64,000 nt of DNA from Spirosoma taeanense (GTDB taxonomy: Bacteria > Bacteroidota > Bacteroidia > Cytophagales > Spirosomataceae): contig NZ_CP053435.1 in the NCBI RefSeq assembly GCF_013127955.1, positions 4,464,001-4,528,000 on the forward strand. Reading direction: 5' to 3'. The notes under the pieces are model-generated. The model searched no databases, had not been told where the DNA came from, and saw only the letters and a program-made list of their open reading frames with translations. The position numbers and the translations under genes are program-made. Below are positions 26,126 through 34,176 of the stretch, piece by piece; position 1 is the first letter of the stretch; each line of letters starts with the position of its first letter.

Positions 26126-26452
26126 ATGGCAAATCATCACACATTCGCTCGGGGCAGCAAAGCCCGCTTTCGAATCAGTATGCTCCTTCTGGTGGCCCTG
26201 CTGCTGGCCAAACTATTCTGGCCAGTCCGCCGGTCTACGGGCAGTGCTGATCAGCCGATAGCTCAATCAGGCGAAGCGAACAACCGATTCAGGCCGGTTG
26301 GCGACGAAAACGCGCAGGTATGGGGACTAGCTGGCTCACTGCTCAACCTGTTTAGTGGCGGTTACCGATCACCAGCCCAACGTCATAGTGAATGGGAGCA
26401 AGAAGAAGCCGACCGAAGACTTCAGGAGCAGGCTGATAATAAGCGGCACTGA
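26126..26452 (+). CDS. Single-pass membrane protein, cut short by an in-frame TGA
   Basis: From ATG 26126 the frame gives 108 residues: a short basic N-terminus, one transmembrane helix (ISMLLLVALLLAKLFWPV), then a polar region ending in a charged stretch (EWEQEEADRRLQEQADNKRH). A GTG at 26093 overlapping the previous stop is an alternative start. The same frame goes on for 50 more codons past the TGA at 26450-26452 with the same Glu/Arg/Gln-rich composition. This suggests a longer coiled-coil protein interrupted by a nonsense change, or readthrough. Confidence 0.6.
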   Translation: MANHHTFARGSKARFRISMLLLVALLLAKLFWPVRRSTGSADQPIAQSGEANNRFRPVGDENAQVWGLAGSLLNLFSGGYRSPAQRHSEWEQEEADRRLQEQADNKRH

Positions 26453-26605
26453 GAAGAATATGACCAGCGACGTAAGGAAGAACGCGATGAGCGCGAACAG
26501 GAGATGTATGAGCATCAGCAACAACAGCGTGCCGAAGAACAGGCACGCTACGACCGGCAGCAGGAAGAGTATTATCAGAAACGGCAGGAAGAACAGGGAT
26601 TTTAA
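26453..26605 (+). pseudogene. In-frame continuation beyond the TGA: charged coiled-coil tail
   Basis: Directly after TGA 26450-26452 and in the same frame, 50 sense codons run to TAA 26603-26605, 5 bases before the next ATG. They begin EEYDQRRKEERDEREQEMYE and include QQQQRAEEQARYDRQQEEYY. This composition matches the residues just before the TGA and the tail fills exactly the gap to the next gene. It therefore looks like the lost C-terminal half of the preceding protein. Confidence 0.65.
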
Positions 26606-26610
26606 GGATC

Positions 26611-27192
26611 ATGGAAATTTTAAATGCCAATACAACTACACCGGCCCGGAGCGCTTTCTGGAATCAGGTGCCCCGGCCTGTCTTGTTTTTTGCCACCTTG
26701 ATTTTGTTATTAGCTATTCTTCAGGCGCTGATTGGAGGGTTAACCAGTCGACCAGATAAGGTAGCTTTAGCCATAGGCGACGGTTTGATGAGCGTCTTTC
26801 ACGACGACAAGAGCCTTAAAAATATGGTACTGATCTTTACCAAAAACGGCAAAAACAATGACGGTACGGCTGAACTTCGTGATTTCGGAGCCGGGCTGGG
26901 CGGACTATTTACCGGCCAAATGCGCGCCGGGGGTGAACTTTATTTTCATAATTACAGGCATCGCTCCGGAGTCGTGCTGAACGGTGGACCGCTGGACGTT
27001 GAACTGTCTAATACCGATGATGGACAACAGAAGGCCGGACGACTGCGTATCCAGGGACAGGTAGCCGTAACAGGTAGCGATCAGCCCGTTTACGTCCAGT
27101 TAGACTTTATTAGTCCTAAGGAAACCTACGAGGTGCAGCAACTGAGCGGCACTATTACGCTGAACGGCGCTCAAACTACTCTGAAGCCATGA
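26611..27192 (+). CDS. Single-pass membrane-anchored protein of unknown function
   Basis: This 193-residue protein has one helix near the N-terminus (VLFFATLILLLAILQALIGGL) and then a soluble region rich in strands and Gly (DFGAGLGGLFTGQMRAGGELYF, QQLSGTITLNGAQTTLKP). No family is recognised. Its stop overlaps the next start by 4 bases (ATGA at 27189-27192), so translation of the two is coupled. Confidence 0.7.
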   Translation: MEILNANTTTPARSAFWNQVPRPVLFFATLILLLAILQALIGGLTSRPDKVALAIGDGLMSVFHDDKSLKNMVLIFTKNGKNNDGTAELRDFGAGLGGLFTGQMRAGGELYFHNYRHRSGVVLNGGPLDVELSNTDDGQQKAGRLRIQGQVAVTGSDQPVYVQLDFISPKETYEVQQLSGTITLNGAQTTLKP

Positions 27193-27950
27193 ACAATAGC
27201 TTGTACTATGTAGCTATATCTGAACAGCAAACCGGCCCGTTCACGGCCGAGGAGGTTAGGCAGCAGCAACTGCCCGGTAACGCTATGGTCTGGAAAGTTG
27301 GCATGGACACATGGGCTACGCTAGACACTTTTATTGAACTGCAACCGGCCGATCCAGCCTCAATACCACCCCTGCTCCGCACACCCCACGCTTTGTCATT
27401 GCTGGGAAACGTTACCAAAGATTTCAATTTAGCCGCCTTATGCGGCATGAGTGGCGCAGCACTTGCCTACATCGACCAACTCATCGACCTAAAGCTTGCA
27501 GGCTTTATTTTATTTTCGCTGGCTCAGTTAATATTTTACTGGGGTTTACTACACCTCGGTCGGCTTTACGGGTTGCGGGGTACAATCCGGGGTGCAAAGC
27601 TACTCATGCTGGCTAATTTGCTGGGCTGGGTACCACTGTTTTTGGGCGGGTTTATAGCGTCTGCTGCCGAATGGGTTGGTTCACTGTTTTCGGCCATTGG
27701 CACCATCGTTGCCTTTGTGGACTTATGGCCTCTACGTACCGAACTAAACCGAAATTTAGTAATGGTAGTTGTTATAGGTCATGTTGCCGAAGAGTTTATG
27801 GTCAAGCTTGGGATTAGTACCCAGTCGATTTTTCGGCTTATTGAGGCAACCAATGTAGTTCTCTTAGCCTGGCTTTTTTATGAAATTATAGCTCATCTAG
27901 CCCCTCAGCCAGACGAAAGACAGGTTAGCTCTGGTGACAAAATCGCTTAG
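27189..27950 (+). CDS. GYF_2-domain multi-pass membrane protein
   Basis: In this 253-residue protein the first ~50 residues form a GYF_2/DUF4339 domain (LYYVAISEQQTGPFTAEEV, then MVWKVGMDTWATLDTF), a fold that binds Pro-rich or partner peptides. At least four hydrophobic segments follow (AALCGMSGAALAYI, LAGFILFSLAQLIFYWG, LLMLANLLGWVPLFLGGFI, VVLLAWLFYEII). Such fusions often act as scaffolds in the inner membrane. It closes the envelope-gene run before the sigma-like gene. Confidence 0.75.
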   Translation: MNNSLYYVAISEQQTGPFTAEEVRQQQLPGNAMVWKVGMDTWATLDTFIELQPADPASIPPLLRTPHALSLLGNVTKDFNLAALCGMSGAALAYIDQLIDLKLAGFILFSLAQLIFYWGLLHLGRLYGLRGTIRGAKLLMLANLLGWVPLFLGGFIASAAEWVGSLFSAIGTIVAFVDLWPLRTELNRNLVMVVVIGHVAEEFMVKLGISTQSIFRLIEATNVVLLAWLFYEIIAHLAPQPDERQVSSGDKIA

Positions 27951-28020
27951 ACGTGTATCTTTAGGCATCCGATCCTAACCTGGCTCAGACGTACAGCTAT
28001 GGACAGGTTGGCTGCACACC

Positions 28021-29085
28021 ATGCTTACGGAGATCAAAGAACAAGCCTGGCTCGACCGGATTCGGGGCGGATATCAGGACGGCTTGCGGCTTAAAGCCCA
28101 TTACATGTCTGCCGAGCCGGTACGGCAGTACATCGCCGACGCCTGTCAGGCGATGAATATCCGGTATTACGGAACCATCTGCGACAACGCTCTCGATGCG
28201 ACCGTGCAGTATGTCTGTAAAGCCAGCGGCCCTATTAACTTGGCCCGGTTCGACAGCCGTTTTCGCGATCTTTTTCACGAGCAACTGCTTATTTACACCT
28301 TCCGCAAGCAGACATCCGCCGAACAAAGCCGCAACCGCAATGGCCTGATGCAAGTGCTCCACACTAGCGATGACATCATCCGGCGAACCCTGATGAACCA
28401 GTTTGACCGTCTGGAGGCCGCCGAAATTGATGATATCGTGCGGGACTCTATTGAGATTTTTCTACGCAGACTAAACGATCCCTTATTCAAACTGACCAGT
28501 AGCGTGCATACGTACTTGCTCAATACGGCCGTTCATCTGGCACAGCAGGGTGTTGAAAAAAAGAGGCAGGCCCCGAAACTAATCAAATCACTGGATCGGG
28601 CCGATAGTCCCCCCATCTGGCACGAACAAATTCGACAGCGGGTTCTCGATGCGGTCAATCAATACATTCAGCAGCAGGAATCCTCCACCTGCCAGGCGTT
28701 TCTGGAAGTGTACTGGCAGCTAAAAAGTCCTTTTGATTTTACAGACCCGATCACTCGTCAACCCATTCGCGAAACCCTAATTCAGGAACGGTTGAGTATA
28801 ACCCCTGTGCAACTTGCCCGTTTGAAGGCCAGTACACTTAAACTGACACAAACTGAAGTCCTGCAATTAATATCGGGGAAGAAGCGCCGGAAGCAAAAGG
28901 TGCAGGCATTCTATCAGGATTGTCTTGCCAGTCTGCTGGATTACGTAGCTAAACGGGCTAATTTACCCTTACTGTTCAGACAGACAGACGGAAAGAAAGA
29001 CGAAAAGCCAACGACTGATTTCAAAAAACTTGTGATTCGATGGATGAAATCCGCGCAGACAACCTCGATGACTTCCTCCTCATAG
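28021..29085 (+). CDS. Divergent sigma-70-like protein (tentative)
   Basis: This 354-residue soluble protein has a segment at about 130-175 (EAAEIDDIVRDSIEIFLRRL, LTSSVHTYLLNTAVHLAQQ) that follows the region-2 pattern of ECF sigma factors (DxxQEVFxxFWRN...SSxxTYLxxIAxN). A basic linker follows. The C-terminal half is helical (from HEQIRQRVLDAV) with no standard region-4 HTH that I can pick out. It is about twice the usual ECF length. The main support is context: the next gene overlaps it by 46 bases and has the layout of an anti-sigma factor. TATCTTTA at 27956-27963 is one base off the TAnnTTTG box. Confidence 0.45.
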   Translation: MLTEIKEQAWLDRIRGGYQDGLRLKAHYMSAEPVRQYIADACQAMNIRYYGTICDNALDATVQYVCKASGPINLARFDSRFRDLFHEQLLIYTFRKQTSAEQSRNRNGLMQVLHTSDDIIRRTLMNQFDRLEAAEIDDIVRDSIEIFLRRLNDPLFKLTSSVHTYLLNTAVHLAQQGVEKKRQAPKLIKSLDRADSPPIWHEQIRQRVLDAVNQYIQQQESSTCQAFLEVYWQLKSPFDFTDPITRQPIRETLIQERLSITPVQLARLKASTLKLTQTEVLQLISGKKRRKQKVQAFYQDCLASLLDYVAKRANLPLLFRQTDGKKDEKPTTDFKKLVIRWMKSAQTTSMTSSS

Positions 29086-29828
29086 ACCTATATCTGGAAG
29101 GTTGGTTAGACGAAGGGGTAATCGCCGAAGTAAACCAGCGTCTGGAAACTGACGCCGAATTTCAACAGCGGGTCGTAATCGCACTGGCTATGCGCGAAGA
29201 GGCTGGTCAACTCGCGCAGGAAGCTGCCAGTCGGAAAGCTGTTCAGCAAATGCTCCGGGACATGGCCGCTGACCGCACACCCGTGAAGCGGCTGCGGCAT
29301 CTTAACCGACCCGCATCCGGCTGGTGGTCAGTAGCAGCTGTTGTGATATTAGTAGCCGGCTTGACTTTGCTACTATATCCGGTTTTCAAAAAACCGGATC
29401 GACCGCCCATAGCCCGCAATCCACCTGTTGTTCGCCCTGGCACCAGCCGACCACCTGAAAAGGAAGACAAGCAGGTAGCCGAGTCAGATAACACCCCAAA
29501 AAAGCCATCTACCCGGCCGGACTCCCAATTGGCACTACCGATAGCTACCCAACCAGTTACTGTGTTTGTACCGGAGAAATCCGACGATTCGTTTGGGCTA
29601 GGCAATGCCGAAATACCGAGCGATACGTTGACAGCGCACTTGTACCGGGTTAACGGCCCGGCCGAGTATCTGTTTCAGGGCGATACGCTGAATCTCTATC
29701 TGCCGAAGCGGCTGCTGGCTCAGCCGGTCAAGTTACGGCTGAGCCAGCAGCCCGATAGTACATACCAATTACGACTTAACACAAACTCGTATCAACTTCG
29801 GCGCGGGAAACGCCAGCTTCTCCGATAA
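29040..29828 (+). CDS. Anti-sigma-factor-like single-pass membrane protein
   Basis: In this 262-residue protein residues 1-80 are acidic and helical (LIDLYLEGWLDEGVIAEVNQ, then ETDAEFQQRV), like the cytoplasmic domain of Bacteroidota anti-sigma factors. One transmembrane helix follows at about 98-120 (WWSVAAVVILVAGLTLLLYP). A Pro-rich periplasmic linker then leads to a small beta domain (ALYRVNG-like start, ending LRRGKRQLLR). No zinc-binding HxxxCxxC is present. The 46-base overlap with the sigma-like gene and the 4-base gap to the peptidase gene point to one operon. Confidence 0.55.
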   Translation: MDEIRADNLDDFLLIDLYLEGWLDEGVIAEVNQRLETDAEFQQRVVIALAMREEAGQLAQEAASRKAVQQMLRDMAADRTPVKRLRHLNRPASGWWSVAAVVILVAGLTLLLYPVFKKPDRPPIARNPPVVRPGTSRPPEKEDKQVAESDNTPKKPSTRPDSQLALPIATQPVTVFVPEKSDDSFGLGNAEIPSDTLTAHLYRVNGPAEYLFQGDTLNLYLPKRLLAQPVKLRLSQQPDSTYQLRLNTNSYQLRRGKRQLLR

Positions 29829-29832
29829 GCGT

Positions 29833-31413
29833 ATGAACCAGCTAGTAAGCCGATTACTATTTCTGCTACTGATCGGCGGGCTTAACCCAGTCCGCGCCCA
29901 GCAGTCCCGCGAGTTGCTCCAGACGGTAATAACCGTTGCCAGGCAGGTATGGCGAACATTCCCCGATCAGCGCCCACTGCCTGGGATAGAGATAGTGCCC
30001 CGGCACAAACAGCCGGTGCTGGCCCGGTTTCGACCTGGATCGTCGCCTACCCTGTTGATCAACGAAAGCCTATATGACTTGTGCCAAACCTTTGGTACGG
30101 ATTCACTGGCGGCCCTCGCGCTCATTATTGGACATGAACTAACTCACTTCCATGCTCAGCATAAAGAGTGGCTGGAAATCGCTCAGTATCGGCGGGCCAG
30201 TACCTCGGGAATAGTAACTCAAAAGCAGGCCGACGATTTGCTTATGCTGGAAGCGTTTGCCGACAGGGAAGGAACGCTGCATGCTTACTTAGCCGGATAC
30301 GCTGGGTTCCAACTACTAAAACCTCTTTACGAGCGCATCTACCAAACCTATGATCTGCCTGATAATCTACCAGGCTACCCGACCAAAGCGGATCGTATTG
30401 CTCTATCGCTTAGCAGACTCTCATCGGTCCGTCCAAATGCGCTTCTAGTTGATGCAGCAACGTTTCTGTTTGCTATGGGGCAGTACGACATGGCAGTCCC
30501 TTGTCTGACAGCCGTTGTTCAGCAATGGCCGCTGGCCGAGCTGCAGAACAATCTGGCCAGCCTGTATCTAAAAAAGACACTAAGCTTGACAAGCTGCCGT
30601 GAGATGCCCTTTTGGCTACCTATCGAGTGGGACAACTACAACCGCCTTTTAACACTTCGAGGCTCAACCGAGGAATCCGACAGAACCCTATTACTGGAAC
30701 AAGCCCAGATATATGCAACCCAAGCACACCGAACCGATCCAGATTACACGCCGGCTACTCTAAATCTGGCTATAACTCATTTATTAAGACGGCGGCTGGG
30801 CACGGCCGAAGATTTATTAGACGAATTGACTCAGCAGGCCCAGCCCAATCCAAATGCCATGCTAGTACGATCTATAGTTCAACTAAAGCGCACAAATAAT
30901 ATAGCTGATTTCCGCCGGGATTTTACAGCAATAACTGGTTCTGCTAACGAACTTTATAATCGAGCGGCATTAGATGTTTGGCCTGCCTGCCCACCTAACT
31001 TTAGCGATGAAATTTCTGCGCTGGCTCTAGCCCCTGAACCGGGACTAGGCCAGGGCATCCTGCCATTACCAGCAACGGAGATACTACCCGTTACAATGCA
31101 CGTTTCAGGGTCACGCGAACTTAGGTTAATGGGTAAGTTTGACCAGCAGACCGGTGTAGATGTGCTCCGAATCACAGATAGACAGGCGAGCCGATATGAA
31201 ATTTTGAAAACAAACTCGCCAGCCTGGTCAACAGCCCGAGGATTGCGGGTAGGTCAGTCCGAAGCTATCATTACAGTGCAATATGGCTCGCCTGATGTAC
31301 AAATTAATCTAAATACTCACTACCGCGTTTATCATTACAAACAGGCAGGTCTCCAAATAATGGCACGAGAAGGCTTAATCTGCCAGCTTATTGTATATCG
31401 TCGTTATCCGTAA
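29833..31413 (+). CDS. Exported M48-like zinc metallopeptidase with helical repeat tail
   Basis: This 526-residue protein has a signal peptide (LLIGGLNPVRAQ). The zinc motif is H101-E102-L-T-H105 (in IIGHELTHFHAQH) and the third-ligand motif is E140-AFA-D144 (EAFADREG), the HExxH...ExxxD arrangement of M48 peptidases. The following ~200 residues are helical, with TPR-like pairs (ALLVDAATFLFAMGQYDMAV, LLLEQAQIYATQAHR). The C-terminus is a ~110-residue beta part. All catalytic ligands are present. It is last in the sigma-like/anti-sigma-like operon, which suggests a stress or processing role in the periplasm, possibly cutting the anti-sigma-like protein (inference). Confidence 0.75.
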   Translation: MNQLVSRLLFLLLIGGLNPVRAQQSRELLQTVITVARQVWRTFPDQRPLPGIEIVPRHKQPVLARFRPGSSPTLLINESLYDLCQTFGTDSLAALALIIGHELTHFHAQHKEWLEIAQYRRASTSGIVTQKQADDLLMLEAFADREGTLHAYLAGYAGFQLLKPLYERIYQTYDLPDNLPGYPTKADRIALSLSRLSSVRPNALLVDAATFLFAMGQYDMAVPCLTAVVQQWPLAELQNNLASLYLKKTLSLTSCREMPFWLPIEWDNYNRLLTLRGSTEESDRTLLLEQAQIYATQAHRTDPDYTPATLNLAITHLLRRRLGTAEDLLDELTQQAQPNPNAMLVRSIVQLKRTNNIADFRRDFTAITGSANELYNRAALDVWPACPPNFSDEISALALAPEPGLGQGILPLPATEILPVTMHVSGSRELRLMGKFDQQTGVDVLRITDRQASRYEILKTNSPAWSTARGLRVGQSEAIITVQYGSPDVQINLNTHYRVYHYKQAGLQIMAREGLICQLIVYRRYP

Positions 31414-31464
31414 ATGGCTAAAAACGCAAATTATTCTAAACCCCATGCCTATCAGTAACAGTAC

Positions 31465-33828
31465 TCATCGCAATAAAACGAAGCCTGCCCAGTAAAAAGG
31501 AGGATGACGTGATTTCATCAAAAACTGGGCGTTTTGAAAGGCCCGTTCGACTGATTGGCCCTGGACCAAATTGCTGTAAAAAAAGTCCATCATGTCGGCT
31601 GTTTCCTGATCAGGAATCTCCCAAAGCGTCATTAGCAAGTACTCTGCTCCGGCAAGTTTGAAGGCTCGTTGAAGTCCGAGGATACCTTCATTGCTTTTTT
31701 GTTCACCTAATCCAGACTCGCAAGCGCTAAGCACTACTAGCTTTGAATTCAGGTTGAGTTGTGAAATTTCGAGAGCCGTTAGAATACCGTCTTCCTGTCC
31801 GGATTCCGGAGGTATATTGGCACCGGCCAAAACCAGACCAGCCTTTAACATTGTTTCGGAGTAGGGAGACGAAAATTTATTAGCTTCCTGATCCAGACTT
31901 TTAAGCGTCATTTTGTCGTAAAATCCGTGCGTGGCAATGTGTAGAATATGTGGATGGACCAGGTTGGTATACTGATATTTAAAATTGAATTCGCTGGCTT
32001 TGGTTTTAGTATATATTTCAAGGTTTCGTTTCCCAAATACCTTCAATATATTTCGAACTTTATTAATTTCTTCATCAGCTCCTTTTAAGGCCGTCCACTT
32101 GCGACCACGTGTCAGCGTAGCGACTGCTCCCCGCAAAGGAATAGCTGAATTAGGCAATTTGGTATTATGAGGTATTTTGGCCGCCTTAGCATCATATATG
32201 ATCCCCCCCCAGAAATCGGCGTTAATCTGCCTTTCAGAGAGTCGCTCTGGAACAAGTGTAATGGAGTCAGCGAAGGCTGCAGGGACAGTTAGGATTCTTT
32301 TTATGGTGAATTGTTCACAAAGAGGTTTTCCCCCAGGCTCAGAGAGCAAGGCATCGAACGCAACGGCATTAAGCAGATCTATCGGTAAGTAATCGATACG
32401 ATGAATACCGTTTAGCATTGGCATCAATGGCTTCCAGAGCAATTCATATAGGCGAGATGATGAATATAATTGATTAATTGAACTCATCAATTGGTAATCA
32501 TCCGTTGACGTTTGCCTTCTCTGACGCTCACTTAGCTGCCATATATCGGCCCGACTACCCAGCAGTATTAAATCTGGTGAAGATCGGTGTTGGGTATAAA
32601 CAATAGCAGCGTAACCACTATTGGGTGGATATACACCATCGGTGTATGAAAAAAAGTCGATAATGGCCTGATCTGGCTTTAGCATACGCATGACTGCAGC
32701 CGGGCCGGACAAGGTAAGCTGATCGATAAATTGCCCAACACTATCAATTAGTTGACTTTCTAATTGCTCATATGCACCTCTATCCTGACTTGATTTCAAT
32801 TTGGTCGTAGTCCAGTCAATATACAGTTGGTTACGTCGCGCTTTGGTATTGACCTGCTGGATGAGAGTTTGCCGACGCGCAATTTCATCCACTGCTTCCT
32901 GATGTTCTTTAGAATCCGGGGATGTCTCTTTCACCGTCTCCTGTAAGTAGGGGATTCCTACACTCATTCCAAAAGCGACCATCCCCTCTGCCACAGTTTT
33001 TACGATGAAGTGTTCCCGAATAATTCGTTGCCCATTTAGCTGAAGGTTACGAGATGCCAAAAGGTAGTCAGCAATTATAGTTTTTAGTCCGGGTTGCTCC
33101 TTGTGGTATTTAACGCAAATGCATAACAGTTGGTCAATATATCGCTGATGCAGAGCCAGAAAGGTATCATACTCAAGATCATTGAGTAAAAACGCTGCTA
33201 GATGCCTCTGTCGCTGCCGCAATACCAAACTCATTTTACGGATTACTTCAGTAAGGAGGGGCAGATTCCGAGTTTTATCGTAATACTGAATTTGCTCATA
33301 CAGCAAACTTGTATAAAGTTCACTATATGGTCCCCATTCGTCCAGTACTTGAAGAGTCAATTCAGCTAGGTTCTGTTCTGCACTTTTCAGGCCACGTGCA
33401 GCATTGAGTAAATAAAGCTGCTGTTGTAGCCGCCTAGCGCTGGAAGACCTCGCCTGAAGCGGCTCTAGTTGTTTCAGCGTTTTTATATATAGTTCCTCTG
33501 CAGCCTGTGACTGACCTGACATTTGGAGAGCTTCTCCTTGAATAATTACATCATCAAAGGGTTGATATAGATATTTTGTCCAGGGTTTCCCGCCCTGCGC
33601 CATTATAGTAAGAATTCCAGATTTGGTGCGTTCAACTATAGACTGTCCATAAGTTACACGGGAAAGCGTTTTTTCGCCTGCCTGCTCATACTGGCCAGCT
33701 TTAAGTTCCAGTTCTTCAGATAGCGAACTAGGCCAGGGTATGCTCTTATTTGCCTGCGCATAACAAACTGAATCTAACCAACCTAATAATCCAACAATGA
33801 GAAGAATAACTGTAGAGTAATTCAACAT
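31465..33828 (-). CDS. Exported CHAT-domain (caspase-like) protease with helical repeats
   Basis: This protein is 787 residues from ATG 33828, where a signal peptide starts (LLIVGLLGWLDSVCYAQ). The frame opens 19 codons earlier at 33885, but that start would bury the signal. Residues about 30-330 are TPR-like helices. The C-terminal CHAT domain (about 400-787) keeps the caspase dyad: His 634 in HIATHGFYD and Cys 703 in VVLSACESGLG, with the usual DGILTALEI and GAEYLLMTLWEIPD segments. CHAT proteases are related to separase and caspases. Most bacterial ones studied in defence are cytoplasmic, so an exported one is notable. The gene is more AT-rich than its neighbours and convergent with the M48-like gene (51-base gap). 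Confidence 0.9.
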   Translation of the reverse strand: MLNYSTVILLIVGLLGWLDSVCYAQANKSIPWPSSLSEELELKAGQYEQAGEKTLSRVTYGQSIVERTKSGILTIMAQGGKPWTKYLYQPFDDVIIQGEALQMSGQSQAAEELYIKTLKQLEPLQARSSSARRLQQQLYLLNAARGLKSAEQNLAELTLQVLDEWGPYSELYTSLLYEQIQYYDKTRNLPLLTEVIRKMSLVLRQRQRHLAAFLLNDLEYDTFLALHQRYIDQLLCICVKYHKEQPGLKTIIADYLLASRNLQLNGQRIIREHFIVKTVAEGMVAFGMSVGIPYLQETVKETSPDSKEHQEAVDEIARRQTLIQQVNTKARRNQLYIDWTTTKLKSSQDRGAYEQLESQLIDSVGQFIDQLTLSGPAAVMRMLKPDQAIIDFFSYTDGVYPPNSGYAAIVYTQHRSSPDLILLGSRADIWQLSERQRRQTSTDDYQLMSSINQLYSSSRLYELLWKPLMPMLNGIHRIDYLPIDLLNAVAFDALLSEPGGKPLCEQFTIKRILTVPAAFADSITLVPERLSERQINADFWGGIIYDAKAAKIPHNTKLPNSAIPLRGAVATLTRGRKWTALKGADEEINKVRNILKVFGKRNLEIYTKTKASEFNFKYQYTNLVHPHILHIATHGFYDKMTLKSLDQEANKFSSPYSETMLKAGLVLAGANIPPESGQEDGILTALEISQLNLNSKLVVLSACESGLGEQKSNEGILGLQRAFKLAGAEYLLMTLWEIPDQETADMMDFFYSNLVQGQSVERAFQNAQFLMKSRHPPFYWAGFVLLR

Positions 33829-34176
33829 ATTGTTAGGCAACGCTTGTTCTTTGACTTTTATATATGAGGGAGTATGCAGGAACATCTATTCTGCTTTTAA
33901 CCAGATACTTACTAATATTGAATAACCCTGTTTCGCGGGACAGCTAAGCAAGCTTTGATTCAAAGTTAGATAATTGTTTTGTTCAATTAACTTAGGGCTA
34001 ATACCTGAAATTGAATGGATATTTTCTTCTCTGCTCCCTTAGACCTGCTCCAATCCCATTGGCTGTACCTCAGACTATTAAATTTCCAGATATTCTCCTC
34101 ATCTTTCAATCACAAATCCCTGTCCGTCAATCCATGCTGATTGACGGACAGGGATTTGCCTCTAATTCACCAACTA
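33829..34176. promoter_or_regulatory. CHAT gene leader with -7 box, then SusD terminator
   Basis: This 348-base stretch has no supported gene. On the minus strand 33968-33961 reads TAACTTTG, a perfect TAnnTTTG box, about 130 bases before the chosen CHAT start. A TTG lies further upstream but at shorter spacing than usual. The right part holds the SusD terminator, listed separately. Confidence 0.45.
34114..34157 (-). terminator. Terminator after the SusC/SusD operon
   Basis: Perfect 17-bp arms (34114-34130 and 34141-34157) extend by two inner pairs, leaving a 6-base loop. They start AAATCCC and end GGGATTT. The hairpin lies 19 bases after the SusD stop. The same hairpin in slightly changed form occurs at 17612-17647. 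Confidence 0.85.

Noticed and set aside
31465-33828. CHAT gene as part of a type III-E-like or gasdermin defence system
   Set aside because: No gRAMP, cas or gasdermin-like gene is present nearby, and the protein has a signal peptide.
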